A stretch of 64,000 nt of DNA from Liquidambar formosana (taxonomy: Eukaryota; Streptophyta; Magnoliopsida; Saxifragales; Altingiaceae), in the NCBI GenBank assembly GCA_039720395.1, contig CM077832.1, forward strand, positions 17,145,850-17,209,849, in the 5' to 3' direction. This document shows positions 21,640 to 34,370 of the stretch, one piece after another. The notes below the pieces were generated by a model. That model saw nothing but the letters and a program-made list of their open reading frames with translations. It made no database searches and had not been told where the DNA came from. Position 1 is the stretch's first letter, and each line of letters starts with the position of its first letter. The position numbers and the translations under genes were made by a program.

Positions 21640-22085
21640 TTCTTCAAAATAAGATTTTATTTACTTAGATTATATTCTCAAAAGGCAAGTTAGAAGTAAG
21701 AGAAGAATAAAGAGGAGAGGGATAGTTTTAGAAAAAAGAGAAGATTTTGGAAAGTGTGAAGACAAAGAATTGGAAAAGAGAAGAAGAAACTTTAGATATA
21801 GAGAGTAAGAGAAGAGAATATAACAAAGGGATAGAAATAGAGATAGAAGAGCATGAGAAGAAGAAAGAAGCAGCCCAAAGAGAGAGAGAAAAGAAGAAGA
21901 AGAGGGAGGAATATTTATAAGCATTACAACATCCTAAAAGCTAATAGAAACTATTTAAAACCAACTCTAATCTATATGGTAACAAATTGGATACCATATT
22001 TTATTCCTAGAATACCAAAAGCTTCACAAATAAGAAATTACAGAACTCCTAATAGGAACTAAACTACTCCATGGGCTTCATGTGA
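21640..22085 (+). repeat. Diverged duplicated segment, copy 2
   Basis: It matches 20680-21510 in the same order and orientation. It ends with CTACTCCATGGGCTTCATG, where copy 1 has ATTATTCCATGGGCTTCATG near 21486. Confidence 0.65.
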
Positions 22086-22466
22086 GGGGACCACTGCATG
22101 TTCAAGGTGCATCATTAGTTAAAATTATGATGAGGTTGGCTATGAAAATTTTGTGAGACAATTATGAGATTGGCTATGCTTTATGGTACCGAATGTTGGG
22201 CAATTGATGAGGATGTTAAGATGGATAAGTCGGTAATTCACCTCATTTGTGCCACATGATAAGTGCCACATGATAAGTTCCAATAGTCTAGTCATCACTA
22301 GGAACTTGTGTCATACAAAGAAATTAGCTGTGAAACATGATACTTTAGTAGTCTACTCGATCACTAATGGGAACATGTGTTATGCAAAGAATTTAACTAA
22401 TGTTAAAACTTCAAAACATGATCAGTGGGCACGTGTGTTGTATATATGATGGTTTTAACTAATATC
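22086..22466 (+). other. Intergenic with short direct duplications
   Basis: GTGCCACATGATAAGT is tandemly repeated near 22249-22276. A segment with GGAACTTGTGTCATACAAAG is echoed about 80 bp later as GGGAACATGTGTTATGCAAA. No gene seen. Confidence 0.5.
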
Positions 22467-23349
22467 CATAGTTAGTAAAATACGGTACGGGAGAATATGG
22501 GGTGGCATGCGTGCGGAGTATAATTCGTTTTTTCTTAACAAAAATATAATGAAAAATTCGGCATAAAAAAATGGAAACGGAAATAATACAGGTACATGCA
22601 TATACAGATACAATATGAATCTTAATTAAAAATTCGGGATACAAAATACTGCGAGTATGTTATGTTATTTTATTTAGTGTATCACTATTAATCACTATTT
22701 TTTAAATTTTTTATTTAAATATTCATAAAATATTATCAACAAATTAATCACATATAAAATAATAATCTATTTTATTATTTTATTTTGTTTTATTGTTTGT
22801 ACATTTACTTAGGAAGAAGCATAAATTTGACTAAGAAGATGACTAAAAATTAATTAGTATATAAATCTTGATCTATATATATTTTCACATTTCCATGTCC
22901 TAAACTATTTTATAGGTTTTGTCCTAAAATCATATGAAATGTGGTCTATATGGCAAAAGAATAGATATAATCATTTAATCTTTAACAAACCCAAAAAAAT
23001 TATATAAAGATATAAGAAATTATAATAGAAAAATTATAAATTAGATCTTGATTTAACAAAATAAAGATAAGAATCAAGATATTTTAAATATTGACAATAA
23101 TATTGTCGATAATTAAAGTAAGAGTCGAATTGTCAACACTATTGTAGTCAAATTGTCAACTACAATAAAGAGTATTTTAACATAAGTATAATACGGAATA
23201 CGTCAAATACATGAACTATACATTTGTTATATAAAAAAACGAGTATTTTTAATTATGTTTGAATTTTATATGGAAAACGGGAGTTTTTTAAAAAAAAATA
23301 CGTATGTACGTGTATTATATGGGTATAGTACGAGTATTTACTAACTAGG
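22467..23349. mobile_element. hAT-like non-autonomous element
   Basis: The termini CATAGTTAGTAAAATACGG (left) and the inverted AGTATTTACTAACTAGG (right) flank an 883-bp AT-rich interior with ACG/CGT-containing inverted words at both ends. The 8-bp target copies CTAATATC (22459-22466) and TTAATATC (23350-23357) differ at one base. It has no coding capacity. Confidence 0.6.
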
Positions 23350-23357
23350 TTAATATC

Positions 23358-25012
23358 GAACTTCAAATTGTGGTGTTCACTTTCAACTACGGAATATTTT
23401 GAGAATTTAGACATGTTTGCTTTAATCTTCCCCTGTTGTCATTGATCGAAGTTACATGTGTATTCACTCTCTTGAGAAGGTTTCGTGCGGACCCATGAGA
23501 ACATTTTTCACCCTACTCTAGATGTGATAGTTGGTTTGAACTTGAAAAGTAGTGTTTAACAAAGTGGACAGTTTTTGCCTTTTTGGTGCGAAAAACTCTA
23601 ACCTGGGAAAGTTACAGAGTTCTCTATTTTCTGTGCTCCAGTAGGTTGGGCAAACTTTTGGGGCTGTTTGGGAATCCCCAGAACCGGTTTTTCCAAAGAT
23701 AAGGTGGGCCCTTGGCAAACTCTTTAACATGGGAAAGTAAGGAGTGGAAACCCCCAAATACTGTTTTTGTGATAAATTTAAGACATTTTCTCATTAAGTC
23801 AGGGACATCCGAATGACACTAGATAAAATCTAATGGCCTTTTGTTGGCCATGGTCCGATGGATTGTAATAAATTGTGAACTCAATCAAGATGTTGAGAAC
23901 AGTTAAAAACCTTGCTGCTGTGGGAAGTGACAATAGACGCTGCTAATGAATAATAAAAAATTGTGGGAGTTACTAAAAAGGAGTGAGGATTAGACAATAG
24001 GGTCTACTCACATTCACTTTCCAATTAGATTGCCTGAATTTAATCCAGGGCAGTGATTGTTGCTCAAAACTCAATAGTTCTGGAAAAAACTGTCATATCC
24101 AGGGCAGTGATTGTTGCTCAAAATTCAATAGTTCTGGAAAAAACTGTCATATCATAGGTAGATGAATTGGGTGTTGTAGTACCGACAAGTCTAGTTGGCT
24201 GAGAAGTATGGGCAGTGTGGAACGTGTATGATGGGATTTGCCCACTTATAATGAGTTGAGCAGGAAGTTTCTAACTTTGTCTTTTTATTTTAAATTTTTT
24301 TAAAGGTTACCCATTTTCGTTTTGGGAAAATAAAAGAATTTTATCACCAAAGAACAGCAATACAAAGGGGGGAAAGCTCTGCTTTTAAAACATTTGTAAA
24401 TAAATTTTTGATGGAGTTTTGGAAATAAAATTTTTAAATTAATAAATTTTTTTTAAAATCCGGAATAGTCCAATCTAAAATTACGTACTTGTGGAAAATA
24501 TATGGCCACCCGTAACAAACCATAAGCAAATAAATTTTGCTGTCCATCCACATAAATTAAGTAGTACTGGCATCATAGTTCCACATGAATCCTACAGTCC
24601 ATACATGCTGTTAAAATATTACAGTCCCACAGTTAAAATACATTTCATTTATATAGTATACTTATCCTGAAAATGTCCACCATATAATAGCAAAAATGAG
24701 GCCCAATCTAAAGTCAAGATCCTCTACTTAGGTACTTAGGTACTTGGGTACTTGAGTGCATCCAACGGCTTTTAAAAGGCTAGACTCTCATCCCATATAT
24801 GTGTTTGTCTTTTTTCAGTCATTGGATTGCCCAAGCAGAGGATCATCTCTCCCTAATCTAGCGTCGGTTAGATGCCTTTGTGACTATAAGAATCCTTTTT
24901 GTTTTTGTCCATATCTGCAAAAGTAATAGGGTGTGAGCTACAAGCTTAATGAGATACATTTTTCATAATTGTACACCAAGGTTTTAAAACTGTCGTGACC
25001 AAATGAAAAAAA
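23358..25012. other. Intergenic, no gene recognised
   Basis: It contains a 55-bp tandem duplication (24042-24151, listed separately) and the AT-rich stretch 24280-24480. A GC-richer part at 23500-23760 has open frames but no recognisable protein. Confidence 0.4.
24042..24151 (+). repeat. Recent 55-bp tandem duplication
   Basis: Two adjacent copies starting ATCCAGGGCAGTGATTG at 24042 and 24097 differ at about one base, so the duplication is young. Confidence 0.9.
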
Positions 25013-25930
25013 GGTCAGGCTATTGCCACCACATAAAATACTCTAAGCCTCTCACTAATTAAATCCCCTCAAATTTTGCTATAAGTATCCCCTTATCTTC
25101 CTAAAATACCCTTAATAATAAATCTGAAAACCTTTTTCTACCTCCACCCCCACCCCCCAACCCCTCCTTCTCTAGCCCCTTTCCCTTTGGATTCGTGCTC
25201 TTTAGAAACAGGAAGACAGAGCCAGTCGACCGCAACGTCCTCATCCACAATTCACTGGAAACTGACGTTGACATGAACAATTACATAAACGAATAATTCT
25301 AAAATGGGATTTGTATAGTTAAGTTGTTTAGTGCTCTAAAACGAAACAACACATATTTGTTTGGATTCCTAAAGTCGAACAACATCCATTTGTTCGGAGT
25401 TATATAACCGAACAATCATAAAACGTGATTTTTTAATGCGCTCAGAGTTTTAAAACGGAACAAAAGAAATTTGTTCGAATTTATAAATTAGAAAGCGTTA
25501 AAAGCATTCGGTGTTATAGAAATGAACATTTTAAACATGTTCAGAGTCAAGAACCCGAATAAGGCAAAATTCAGCATACGAAAAAACTGAAGTTAAACTC
25601 GATAAAAAATGTATAAATATTTGCCTTTTGACTTCTAATACCATCTCTAGCAATATTTTTCTCGTCCATTATTCAATATAACATGAGAAACATTAATTTT
25701 GCATGTACATATGGATTTAGTGTCAAGGTTGTTAGGGTTTGTGAAAGCATTAAGTCTACAGATGGTGTAATATTTTTGGAGTTGTAGGTGGAGATAGGAA
25801 AATTTTATTTAGGTTTTTTAGTAGACATGTCCTTATTGGTAAATGTATATTTGGATATAAAGAATTTAACAAATTATTTTAATTAATGTGGGGCTTAGAG
25901 TATTTTATGTAGTAGCAATAGCTTAGGCCC
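25013..25930. mobile_element. MULE-like foldback element
   Basis: The left arm from 25013 (GGTCAGGCTATTGCCACCAC, then ATAAAATACTCTAAGCC) is matched in inverted form up to 25930 (GGCTTAGAGTATTTTATGTAG, then CAATAGCTTAGGCCC). The flanks TGAAAAAAA and ATAAAAAAA could be a decayed 9-bp target duplication. The interior near 25140-25280 is GC-richer but has no intact frame. Confidence 0.6.
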
Positions 25931-26276
25931 ATAAAAAAATGACTGCTAAAAAATATATGTGCATAAAGAAAATTTAATTCTTTTAAACATTTATACAAAA
26001 ATTATAATTTTAAATCATGGAGTCTCATAACAACATTTAACCATGAAAACAATTCTAATCCATTTTTTCAAATGCCACCGATAATACATGGGGTTGGTTT
26101 CTAACTCAACATGAACCAATAATATCCTCCCAAAAAGGACCCTCACGTGATATATAAGACTTTAACCCAATAATTTTGAAGAAAGACTGAAAAAGAAAAA
26201 CCTATATCAGAGGGGAGACGCACGACCATCATAATCTTAAGGAACAATCAACAGAACCCTAAGTCCAATGACCTTC
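25931..26276. other. Intergenic spacer
   Basis: No gene recognised. It ends with CCTTC (26272-26276), the left target copy of the LTR inserted next. Confidence 0.4.
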
Positions 26277-29058
26277 TGTGAACCACGGGTTTTGATTGCC
26301 TTTTTAAAAAGTGTAGAGATTTAAATAAATAAAATCTGTTTTTTTTAAAGTTCACAAAAACAATAACAAACAAGGAGTTGCCACCTCATTTTTTAAGGAA
26401 AAGAGGAAAACCATAAAATATTTTAGGGAAAACCTTTTAAAAACCAAACACATGACTCTAATTAAGGAAAAACAAGTCTTAATAAATCAGAAAGAGGATT
26501 CGAAGACTAAATTACAATATGGGAAGGTTCTAGGAAACATTCTATAAGTACCCACATCGCCCCAAAATGGGTCTCTTAGATTATATGAGCTATTTCAATC
26601 ACTTCCTAATTAGTCACCATGCATATATAAAGAATCATCCATAACCATCCATTCATCCATAAACATTCATAAAACATCCATAAACATCCATGAACAAATA
26701 AAGAGAGATATGGAAAGCAATAGAGAGAGAGATAAAGAATAAAAAAAAGAAAAGAAAAGAAAACTTAGGATATTTTGTATCTTAGGACGGACTTGAACAT
26801 CAAATGAGCACCTATGTACCCTACATGCAAAGATGTAAGGATCAAAGTCAAAGCAATTTGATTGAAAATGGGGTACTCTCTTTACAATGAACTAATAACC
26901 CTAAGTTTCCATTAAATTAAAGAAAAGAAGAGTTTTCAAAAATAAGAAGTTTCCAAAAAAGGAATGAGAGAAAATAGGAATTTGAGAAAAGATAGAACTC
27001 TTAACAAATAAGAAGTTTTATAGAAGTAGGAAACTTAAGAGTTATAATTCAATGTAAAAAGAATGACTCAAAAGGGAGAAGGGAACAATTCATAACAAGA
27101 CTTACCATAATCACACTTACCATATGCCAATTATCTCAAATCATTGAGAAAATACCAAATAATCAGTCCTATGTATGCTACAGGGCAATTATCATGCTCA
27201 AACCTACCAATATCCATGCTCAAATCATTATTAGAAAGCCTAAATTAAATCTGGACAGAATCCTAAAACATCCTAAAAATCATGCAAAGAGCAAAAATCA
27301 AAAGAAAGACAACACCCTAATATGTTCCTATATGCCCTAGACTCACTATCATGTATAAAAACATAAAAAACACACCAAATATGAATTATTATGATGAAAA
27401 TATCACATAACAACTCAAAACATGAAAAGAAAATAAAACATGAATCAATAGGTAAGAATTTTATGTAGAAATATGAAATAAGCATCCTTACGACGAGCTT
27501 TTTAAAAAAAAACTATCCTAAAATAATTTGAGAAGAAAGTACTCCATATGAATGATTTTTTCACATATCCTAAGTAAAATCTATACCTAAGAATATAATG
27601 AAAGAGACAACACACTTAAACACACTTTCTAAAGCACTCGTGCAAAGACTCACCCTCTAAAAATGATAATTATCCTAAAAAAGAATAATCACTTATAGAC
27701 ATATGAAGATAAGCCCTACACAAGATGAGTTCTACATGAAAAATGCTCAAAATCATGCATGTAAGTGAACCATGAAAAGAAAATAGCCCTGATACTTCCA
27801 CTAATATGCTATGCAAAACAACCATATTCTAGAGAGAGAATATCATTATTTCAACATGCAATAAGGAAAACCCTAGCAAACTATCATGCTATTTATATGA
27901 TAACCATCAATAATCTCAATAATAATTAATAGACATGATAATTAGGCTAAATAATCATCCCAAACATGCAGAGAATAAAACCCAAGAGAAGAAGAGAAGA
28001 AGAGAAGAGGAGAAGGGGCTTACTTACAAAAGAGAGCCTTTGCTAGATGCTTCCTTTTTCTTTGGCTTGATATGCTTCTAGTTCTCCTTCAAATATGCAG
28101 TAGAATAGTTCTCTTAAGGTGTATGAGTGTATGCAAATTCATGGTCCCTCTTTCTCTACATAATGGGAGGGTCTTAATTTATAGCTAACCAATCCTAAGA
28201 TCCAATGGCTAAGATTAATTACCATAAAATCAATTAATGGCTATAATTAATTCACTTGAGCCTTAAGTAACTTAAAGTTATTTATAAACAAAGATTAGAG
28301 TCCTTTTAGAACAAAAAAAAAAAAACGGAGTAGGAAGGTCAAAAGTCGCAAAAATAGGCAAGTTGGCAAAACTGGGCATGGGACCTCAAGTGACCGGTTG
28401 GGCCAACGAGTCACCCAAGGGTTCTCTTCTGATTCCCGTTAGGTTGCTTCCTATTTTCGGGTTTTTATGCTTAAAACGGCCATAACTTGCTCAAATTAAC
28501 TCCGAATTGAGTGATTCAAAAGCCAACATTTCCATAATTCAATAAAGAACAAGTCTAGAATATTCTTGAGCCAAAAATCTCCAACCATAATTAGGTGGCT
28601 GGGTTTAATAAGGCGGTTAATTGAAAAGGGTTAATTAGCCAAAAGTGTGAATTATGGTAAATTAATCCCAAAGCCATTCAATTCCTTAAATTGACTCTAC
28701 AAATAAACTCTTTTCATTAATATAAACACAATGCAGCAATTCGGGATGAGTTTCGGGGTCAATTGGAAAATATACGAGTTAAAAGATGAAATTGCCTTTC
28801 AAGTCGCAAAAGTTCTAATTAACTATCCAAACCTATTTGGAATTGAACCAAATTACACCAAAGTGTCCTAAATGCACCTAGAAACTAGATGCAAATGATG
28901 GAATGCAAAAATGAGACAAAAAAATGCATGCAATAATGAACTATTCACATAAGCTTAAGAGAGAAAAAATATCCTTCAATGCTTAGAGACATCTAAATGC
29001 TTCAGAAACTCATAAAATGAGTTTATGAACTCTTCTAGATGAAAATGGGTTGTCTACA
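26277..29058 (-). mobile_element. Family A solo LTR, copy 2
   Basis: It is 2782 bp long. Read on the minus strand it starts TGTAGACAACCCATTTTC and ends GGTTCACA, giving TG...CA ends. The target copies CCTTC (26272-26276) and CCTTT (29059-29063) differ at one base. Shared blocks include GGAGTTGCCACCTCATTTTT (about 26374) and GGGAAGGTTCTAGG (about 26521). A minus-strand TATA box lies near 28176-28183. There is no coding sequence and no internal domain, so it is a solo LTR or a very reduced element. It is A-rich in the middle and has no surviving sign of a partner LTR nearby. Confidence 0.75.
28176..28183 (-). promoter_or_regulatory. TATA box of family A LTR, copy 2
   Basis: The minus strand reads CTATAAATT about 0.87 kb from the LTR start, the position matching copies 1 and 3. 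Confidence 0.5.
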
Positions 29059-29063
29059 CCTTT

Positions 29064-29337
29064 TTCTATCATTATAGGCATTCCCAATCCATAAATCGAT
29101 TTCATTACGGATTATATAATTTCCATAACATTCCAATAGTACTAGAAAATATTATAAATTTCCAAAAATTCATATAACCAATTAGGACGTTTTTAAAGTA
29201 TGTTGGGTAACCTCAATTTATTTTTCCAAAGCCAATGGATATACATTTAGCCCATATAACATTTTTTTTATAAGAACCCATATAACATTACATAAACTTA
29301 ATCTAAACATTTTATATTTCACGAATCATAAATCATA
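29064..29337. other. AT-rich spacer
   Basis: Nothing recognised between the LTR copy 2 target site and the tandem TRIM-like array. Confidence 0.4.
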
Positions 29338-29906
29338 GGTTATAAAATCTAAAACTGTTTTTAAAAAAAAATCATGTGAGGTTTCCAAAAACAACTCAAA
29401 TATAATGATTATATAGGTTTTCAACACTCCTAGGTTTTTCAAAAGCCATTTATATTCATGAAAACATAACCATATGTTAGGGAGATAGGATAGTCCAAAA
29501 TCCAACATAATAGGTGTATTGGTGGTGATCTCAATACTTGTATATTAAGCTACTTTCTTTCTCCTATTCTTCTGATGCAAGACAAAACCACACATGAACC
29601 TCAACAATCTCCCCTATCATATGTTATAAAATCTAAACCTGTTTAACCAAAAATCATGTGAGGTTTCTAAAACCAACTCAAATCTAATGATTATATAGGT
29701 TTTCAAAACCCTAGGTTTTTTAAAACCCATTTATATTCATGAAAACATAACCATATGTAAGGAGATAGGATAGTCCAAAATCTAACATAACAAGCGCATT
29801 GGTGGTGAGCTCAATACTTGTATATTAAGCCATTTTCTTTCTTCTATTCTTCTGATGTAGGACAAACTCACACATGAACCTCAACAATCTCCTCCTATCA
29901 CATGAA
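29338..29906 (+). repeat. 285-bp tandem duplication containing a TRIM-like LTR
   Basis: 29338-29624 and 29625-29906 are near-copies beginning TTATAAAATCTAAA. Each contains CATGTGAGGTTTC, TATTCATGAAAACATAACC and a short LTR (29475-29606 and 29756-29886). The flank and LTR were duplicated together. Confidence 0.8.
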
Positions 29907-30710
29907 TCAAATCCACTACTCTTCACAAACATTACACCTAATTCCTCTATCTTTTACTAAGTGGCCTGTGTTCCTACTCATGGAACACCATATCATTACT
30001 GGGAGGGACCAACCTAATAAATCACCAAACATTGCAATATCGCGATTCCTCTCAAGAGCCCATCCAACTGGCATCACTTGAAGTGAGTGTTTCACCCGCA
30101 GTCATTAGCTATCTGATACTTGTTGGGGAGATAGAGAAGTTGAAAATCCAACATAAGAAGCCCAACACACAAGTTTGGAACTCATACTCACACAAAAGGC
30201 CTAAGCCGATTAATGGTGAAATACTTATATATTAAGCCACTTTCTTCTTTTATTTATTTATTTATTTTTTTTTTTATTCTTTTGATGTGGGAAAAACCCA
30301 TACATGAACCTCTATAATCTCCTCCTTTCATATATAAACCACATTGAGTCCAAGCTCCTCATTGAGTCTAATCCACTACTCTCTACAAGCATTGCACCTA
30401 AATTCCTCTTGCTTTTGTGAAGTCACCTGTGTTCAGATCACAGAACACTACATCATTACTGGCGAGAACCAACCCAGTAGTTCACCAATCACTGTGATAT
30501 CACAATTCCAATATAAGAGCTCGTCTAACTGGCACACCAACAGTTTAGAGAGTTCCACTCACAATTATCAACCATCAGTTTCTGATACCACTTGTTAAGG
30601 AGGTAGGAGAGCTTAAAATCCAACATAACAATCCCAATATACAAATCTGGAGCTCATATCAACACAAAAGGACCTAAAGCCTATTAGTGGTAAGCGCATT
30701 ATTTGTATAT
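29475..30710 (-). mobile_element. Tandem array of TRIM-like LTR elements
   Basis: Four related short LTRs are seen, each starting TGTTAGGG or TGTTGGGG on the + strand: 29475-29606, 29756-29886, 30121-30316 (enlarged by a T-rich insert) and 30593-about 30710 (truncated). Three end near CCTCAACA/CCTCTATA after a GATGTGGGA-like block. Left of the last two lies TCTGATACCACT or a variant. On the minus strand this reads AGTGGTATCAGA, the methionine-tRNA primer site, next to the LTR end. The two internal regions (29887-30120 and 30317-30592) are homologous and non-coding. This layout fits TRIM elements in tandem on the minus strand. Confidence 0.6.
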
Positions 30711-31730
30711 ACATGTTATTTATGCAAAATGAACTCAAAGGTATTTAAATCTACATAATTTATACCTAATACCCATGCATTAATGGATTACAAAAATGAA
30801 AAGTACACTTCCCTTAAATGGGATGGAGAAAATGCAATATCAAGGGTGTACATGCGCAAATCGGCCAAAGCCCCATAAAATCCGAATGTTATAGCATATG
30901 GACGGAACTCTCAAGCTCTTTTATCTCCTCCATTTCCAATCAATCTCATTCTTTCTTTGTTTCTTTATCTCACTATGCATTAAGGGTGTGCTTGGTTAGG
31001 GGTTTGATTTCTAGGGAAAAGGTTTGATTCCCGATTTTAGTGTTTGGTACATCAGCATTCCCTGGCAAACATCATTCCCGCTATACTGGGATTTCCACTG
31101 AAAAGGGGAAAGTCAATCCTATCTTCAACGTGGGTTTGTAAATTGATTCCTAGGTGTGGCTTTTATAATAAATATATATTAAAAAAATACTAGCATGCCC
31201 CTCTTATTTACGAACAAAAATTCCTAATTCTTTCTCATGTCCCTTCTCAATCCCTAAAAACACGATCTCAGAACTTACACTAAACCATTCTTACGTAAGA
31301 CGGTAGCAAAGAAGCCCTAACTGACCGTGCCAAACCACGATCTCCATCTTCGATGACTCGATTCACTGGTATGCTCTATCTCACCAAATATACCTATGTT
31401 TATTGTAATATTGCTTACATCTGTTTTAGATTTGTCTTCACGACGACTACATGTAGCAGTCACATCTTTATCTTCACTACGACCTTATGCACCTCTATCT
31501 TTAATAACTCATCATTTGGATCTACATATCTTATATTATGAGTATGTTCTTGTTAATATATGAGATATTAGCCACAAAATCTTATATACATCGTACATAT
31601 GCACTTTGTTGTGCTCGATCTCTTATTTCTGAAGTTTATTTCATATATATTTGTCATATATCATATTAAATTTCTCAAATTGGTTTCATTTCCTCATATA
31701 TGAATTTATTTCATCTATTTTTTCTCACAG

Positions 31731-32899
31731 GTTATTAACCAATTAGTGCCTTTAACTCCACCCCTACTTTCAATGTGGTCCATAAACTTATAAATTGCTC
31801 AATTTTGGGACAATTTTAAATTTTTTAATTCAATGTGAGACAACCATTAACGTCCGTCAACAAAGGTCGACAGAATACCCATGTGACTGCATGTGGTTGC
31901 TTAGTTGGCACACATGTGACAACATACAACCAAAATGGTGTCGTTTCAGGCCATATTTAGAAATTATTCATAAAATTATTTATAAAAAAAAAAAACCCCT
32001 AAATTGCACAAAACTCAAACCATAAACCTAAACAGATCATTCACCGCCTGATCACATAGATCTAAATAGATCTTATTCTTCTCCCATTCTTTATTTTTTT
32101 TCCCTTTGGGTCGTTTTTTGGCGAGGATAATCAATCCTCCATTTTCCCCAGTGAAGAAACGTTGAAGAATGCTATCAAGAAGAACTTTTTTTTTGTGGTT
32201 TCTTGGAAAAAAAATCACCCATCACTCTACCAATAAGGGGGCTCAAACCCTTAAGCCAAGCCCCATCCAACAAGCAAGTAGATTCCCTGCCATGGCACTA
32301 TTAGAACTTTTCTTTTTTCTAGCGAGGGAATTGCTCGGCGAGGTTCCTATCCTTCATCAGTCTTTTCTTGTTTCCTTCTTTTATTCTATTTTATTTTATA
32401 TTTGTTTTTGTGTTTTGTTTTGTTTATGTTTTATTTATTTTTAATTTTTTTAACCTGAAACGACATCGTTTTGGTTGTATGTTGCCACATGTGTGCCAAC
32501 TAAGCAACCACGTGCGATCACATGGGTATTCCGTCGACCTTCCTTGACGGGCATCAATGGTTGTCCCACATTGAATCGAAAAATTTAAAATTGTCCCAAA
32601 ATTGAGCAATTTATAAGTTTAGTAGACCACATTGAAACTAGGGGTGGAGTTAAAGGTACTAATTGGTTAATAACGAACTCAGTGGGTTGGTCTAGTGGTT
32701 GGGCACTTGGCCCCTAAAGTGGTTGTCTCAAGTAGAGGTGAAAGATCCCGAGTTCGAGTCCTAGCAGTTTGGAAAAAATCCCTAGGCCAGCGATTTATCG
32801 TTGCCCACCTATTGCGACAATGATTAGTCCCTTGGTTGTCAACTTTGGAGATACATTGGGTCAAAGACCAAAAAAAAAAAAAAAAAATTGGTTAATAAC
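31731..32899. mobile_element. Long-armed foldback element carrying a SINE near its right end
   Basis: The left arm 31731-about 31950 is repeated in inverted form at about 32452-32674. Shared blocks include GGTTATTAACCAATTAGTGC at the tip, CAATTTTGGGACAATTTTAAA, and ACATACAACCAAAATGGTGT at the inner edge. The loop of about 500 bp is CT-rich and non-coding. The SINE at 32675-32886 sits exactly at the outer edge of the right arm and duplicated its last 13 bases. Superfamily is uncertain; no clean target duplication was found. Confidence 0.75.
32675..32886 (+). mobile_element. tRNA-derived SINE, copy 1
   Basis: The head has polymerase III box A-like TGGTCTAGTGGTTGG and box B GAGTTCGAGTCC. The body includes AATGATTAGTCCC and it ends in about 20 A. 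It is flanked by perfect 13-bp target duplications ATTGGTTAATAAC (32662-32674 and 32887-32899). A second copy of the same family is at 49940-50145. It is not a working tRNA gene: no acceptor stem or anticodon arm fits. Confidence 0.9.
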
Positions 32900-33611
32900 C
32901 CCAGACCATATTAAATATATGAAATTTGTCTCATTTTCTCATATGTGAGGTTTATTTCATATGTTTTAATCACATATCGAAAAATGATTGTATTTCGAAC
33001 ATCATGAATTTGTAGATCTAGTGGTTGTATATGATAGAACCTTATATGTAATTCATTTGCCTCATTTTGTTCGCATATACTACATTATATATTGCAAATT
33101 TATATCTCTCTAGTAATAAACATAAATAATTGCATGAATCATATAGACATGTTATTGTGAACGAAATATGATATTCAATTTTTTTTTTCTTTTTTTTTTG
33201 GATTTAAAATATTAACGGGAACTATGTAATTAAAATAAACAAAAATTCATGGTCATGTTAATTTTCTTTCAAATTTAATTAGTAGTTTACAAGATTGAAC
33301 CTTTTGTTTGCTAAAGTGTCATGATTATTAAATATTAATGATTTATAGATATGGCTAAACTTATGGTGTTCAAGAAGAAATGATTGATTTGTACGTTAGA
33401 AGGTATTCAGTGTCTACTGAATGTTCTTACTTTAGTTACAAGTCTTATTATACTTACTTTTACATAGACATTATAGAAAACATCATTTGAAGTTCGATTC
33501 CTATTTAACAGTAGAATCCCGACAATTGTACTTTCACAACATCATATTTCATAATGACATGACGGTGCGTAAATTAATTGCATATGAATAAGTCTACATT
33601 TTCCAAGTTAT

Positions 33612-33824
33612 GTGATATGTTTCCCACTTCGCACTATTGGCAAATTAAAGGACACTAGGCACATAACAATTAGGGAGATGACTGCAATGTTTGTACATAT
33701 TCTTGTACACCATGTCAAGAATAGAGTTATAATAAATAGATTCATACGTTCTGGTGAGACAATTAGTAGACACTTCAATGAAATTTTGAATAGAGTCATA
33801 CGGATTGCAAAACCATTTGCTTAA
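33612..33824 (+). pseudogene. Harbinger transposase N-terminal remnant
   Basis: A 70-residue frame encodes TIGKLKDTRHITIREMTAMF, then HILVHHVKNRVI and RFIRSGETISRHFN. This is the helix-turn-helix-like N-terminal part found in plant PIF/Harbinger transposases before the DDE nuclease. The frame stops at 33822-33824 and no DDE domain follows. Upstream sequence to about 33590 may add a few family residues. It lies centrally within the element bounded by TAA duplications. Confidence 0.75.
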
Positions 33825-33899
33825 ATAACCAGAAACAATTTCAGAAAACTGCACAAATGAAAAGTGGAAATGGTTTATCTTGATAACATAAACCATCTT

Positions 33900-34370
33900 C
33901 GGCTAGGTCATCACAACAAAAGACTCGTAAAAGCACAAATGGCTGGACTCGTGAGATGTTTGAAGTATTATCATCTATTAAGAAGCTTATTGAGGGGATC
34001 ATGGTTTATCTTGATAAGATATGCAATGCTATAAGCAAAGATAGTACTATTAACAAGCAAATAACGGAAAGAGTTACAAAAAATAGATAGTTTGAGTCTT
34101 GCTGACATCATGAACGCTGGAAAATCTATCATTATTGACTCATATATGAGCACTATCTTCTTGTCTCTATCAAATGAGAAGTGTAGGGAAATGGTTTTTG
34201 AGTTGCTTAAAAAATTATCAATATCAACTAATATATTTTTGATGTATTTTATTTGAACAAATAAGCTATAGACTTTATTATGTGTTAGTATTTTTCCCAC
34301 ACACTCAAACTTGTTGGTTTTTTGTTCTAGATAATTAGAACACGAAATGAACATGTCCTCTAGGTAGTTA
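33900..34370 (+). pseudogene. Possible second Harbinger gene (Myb/SANT-like) remnant
   Basis: Broken frames on the + strand give segments such as MVYLDKICNAISKD and STIFLSLSNEKCREMVFELL. These loosely resemble the C-terminal part of the Myb-like partner protein many plant Harbinger elements carry. Stops are frequent. This is weak, context-based evidence. Confidence 0.25.

Noticed and set aside
32679..32864. tRNA gene suggested by box A and box B motifs (also at 49940-50145)
   Set aside because: No cloverleaf with an acceptor stem or anticodon arm can be drawn. Poly(A) tails and target duplications show SINEs.
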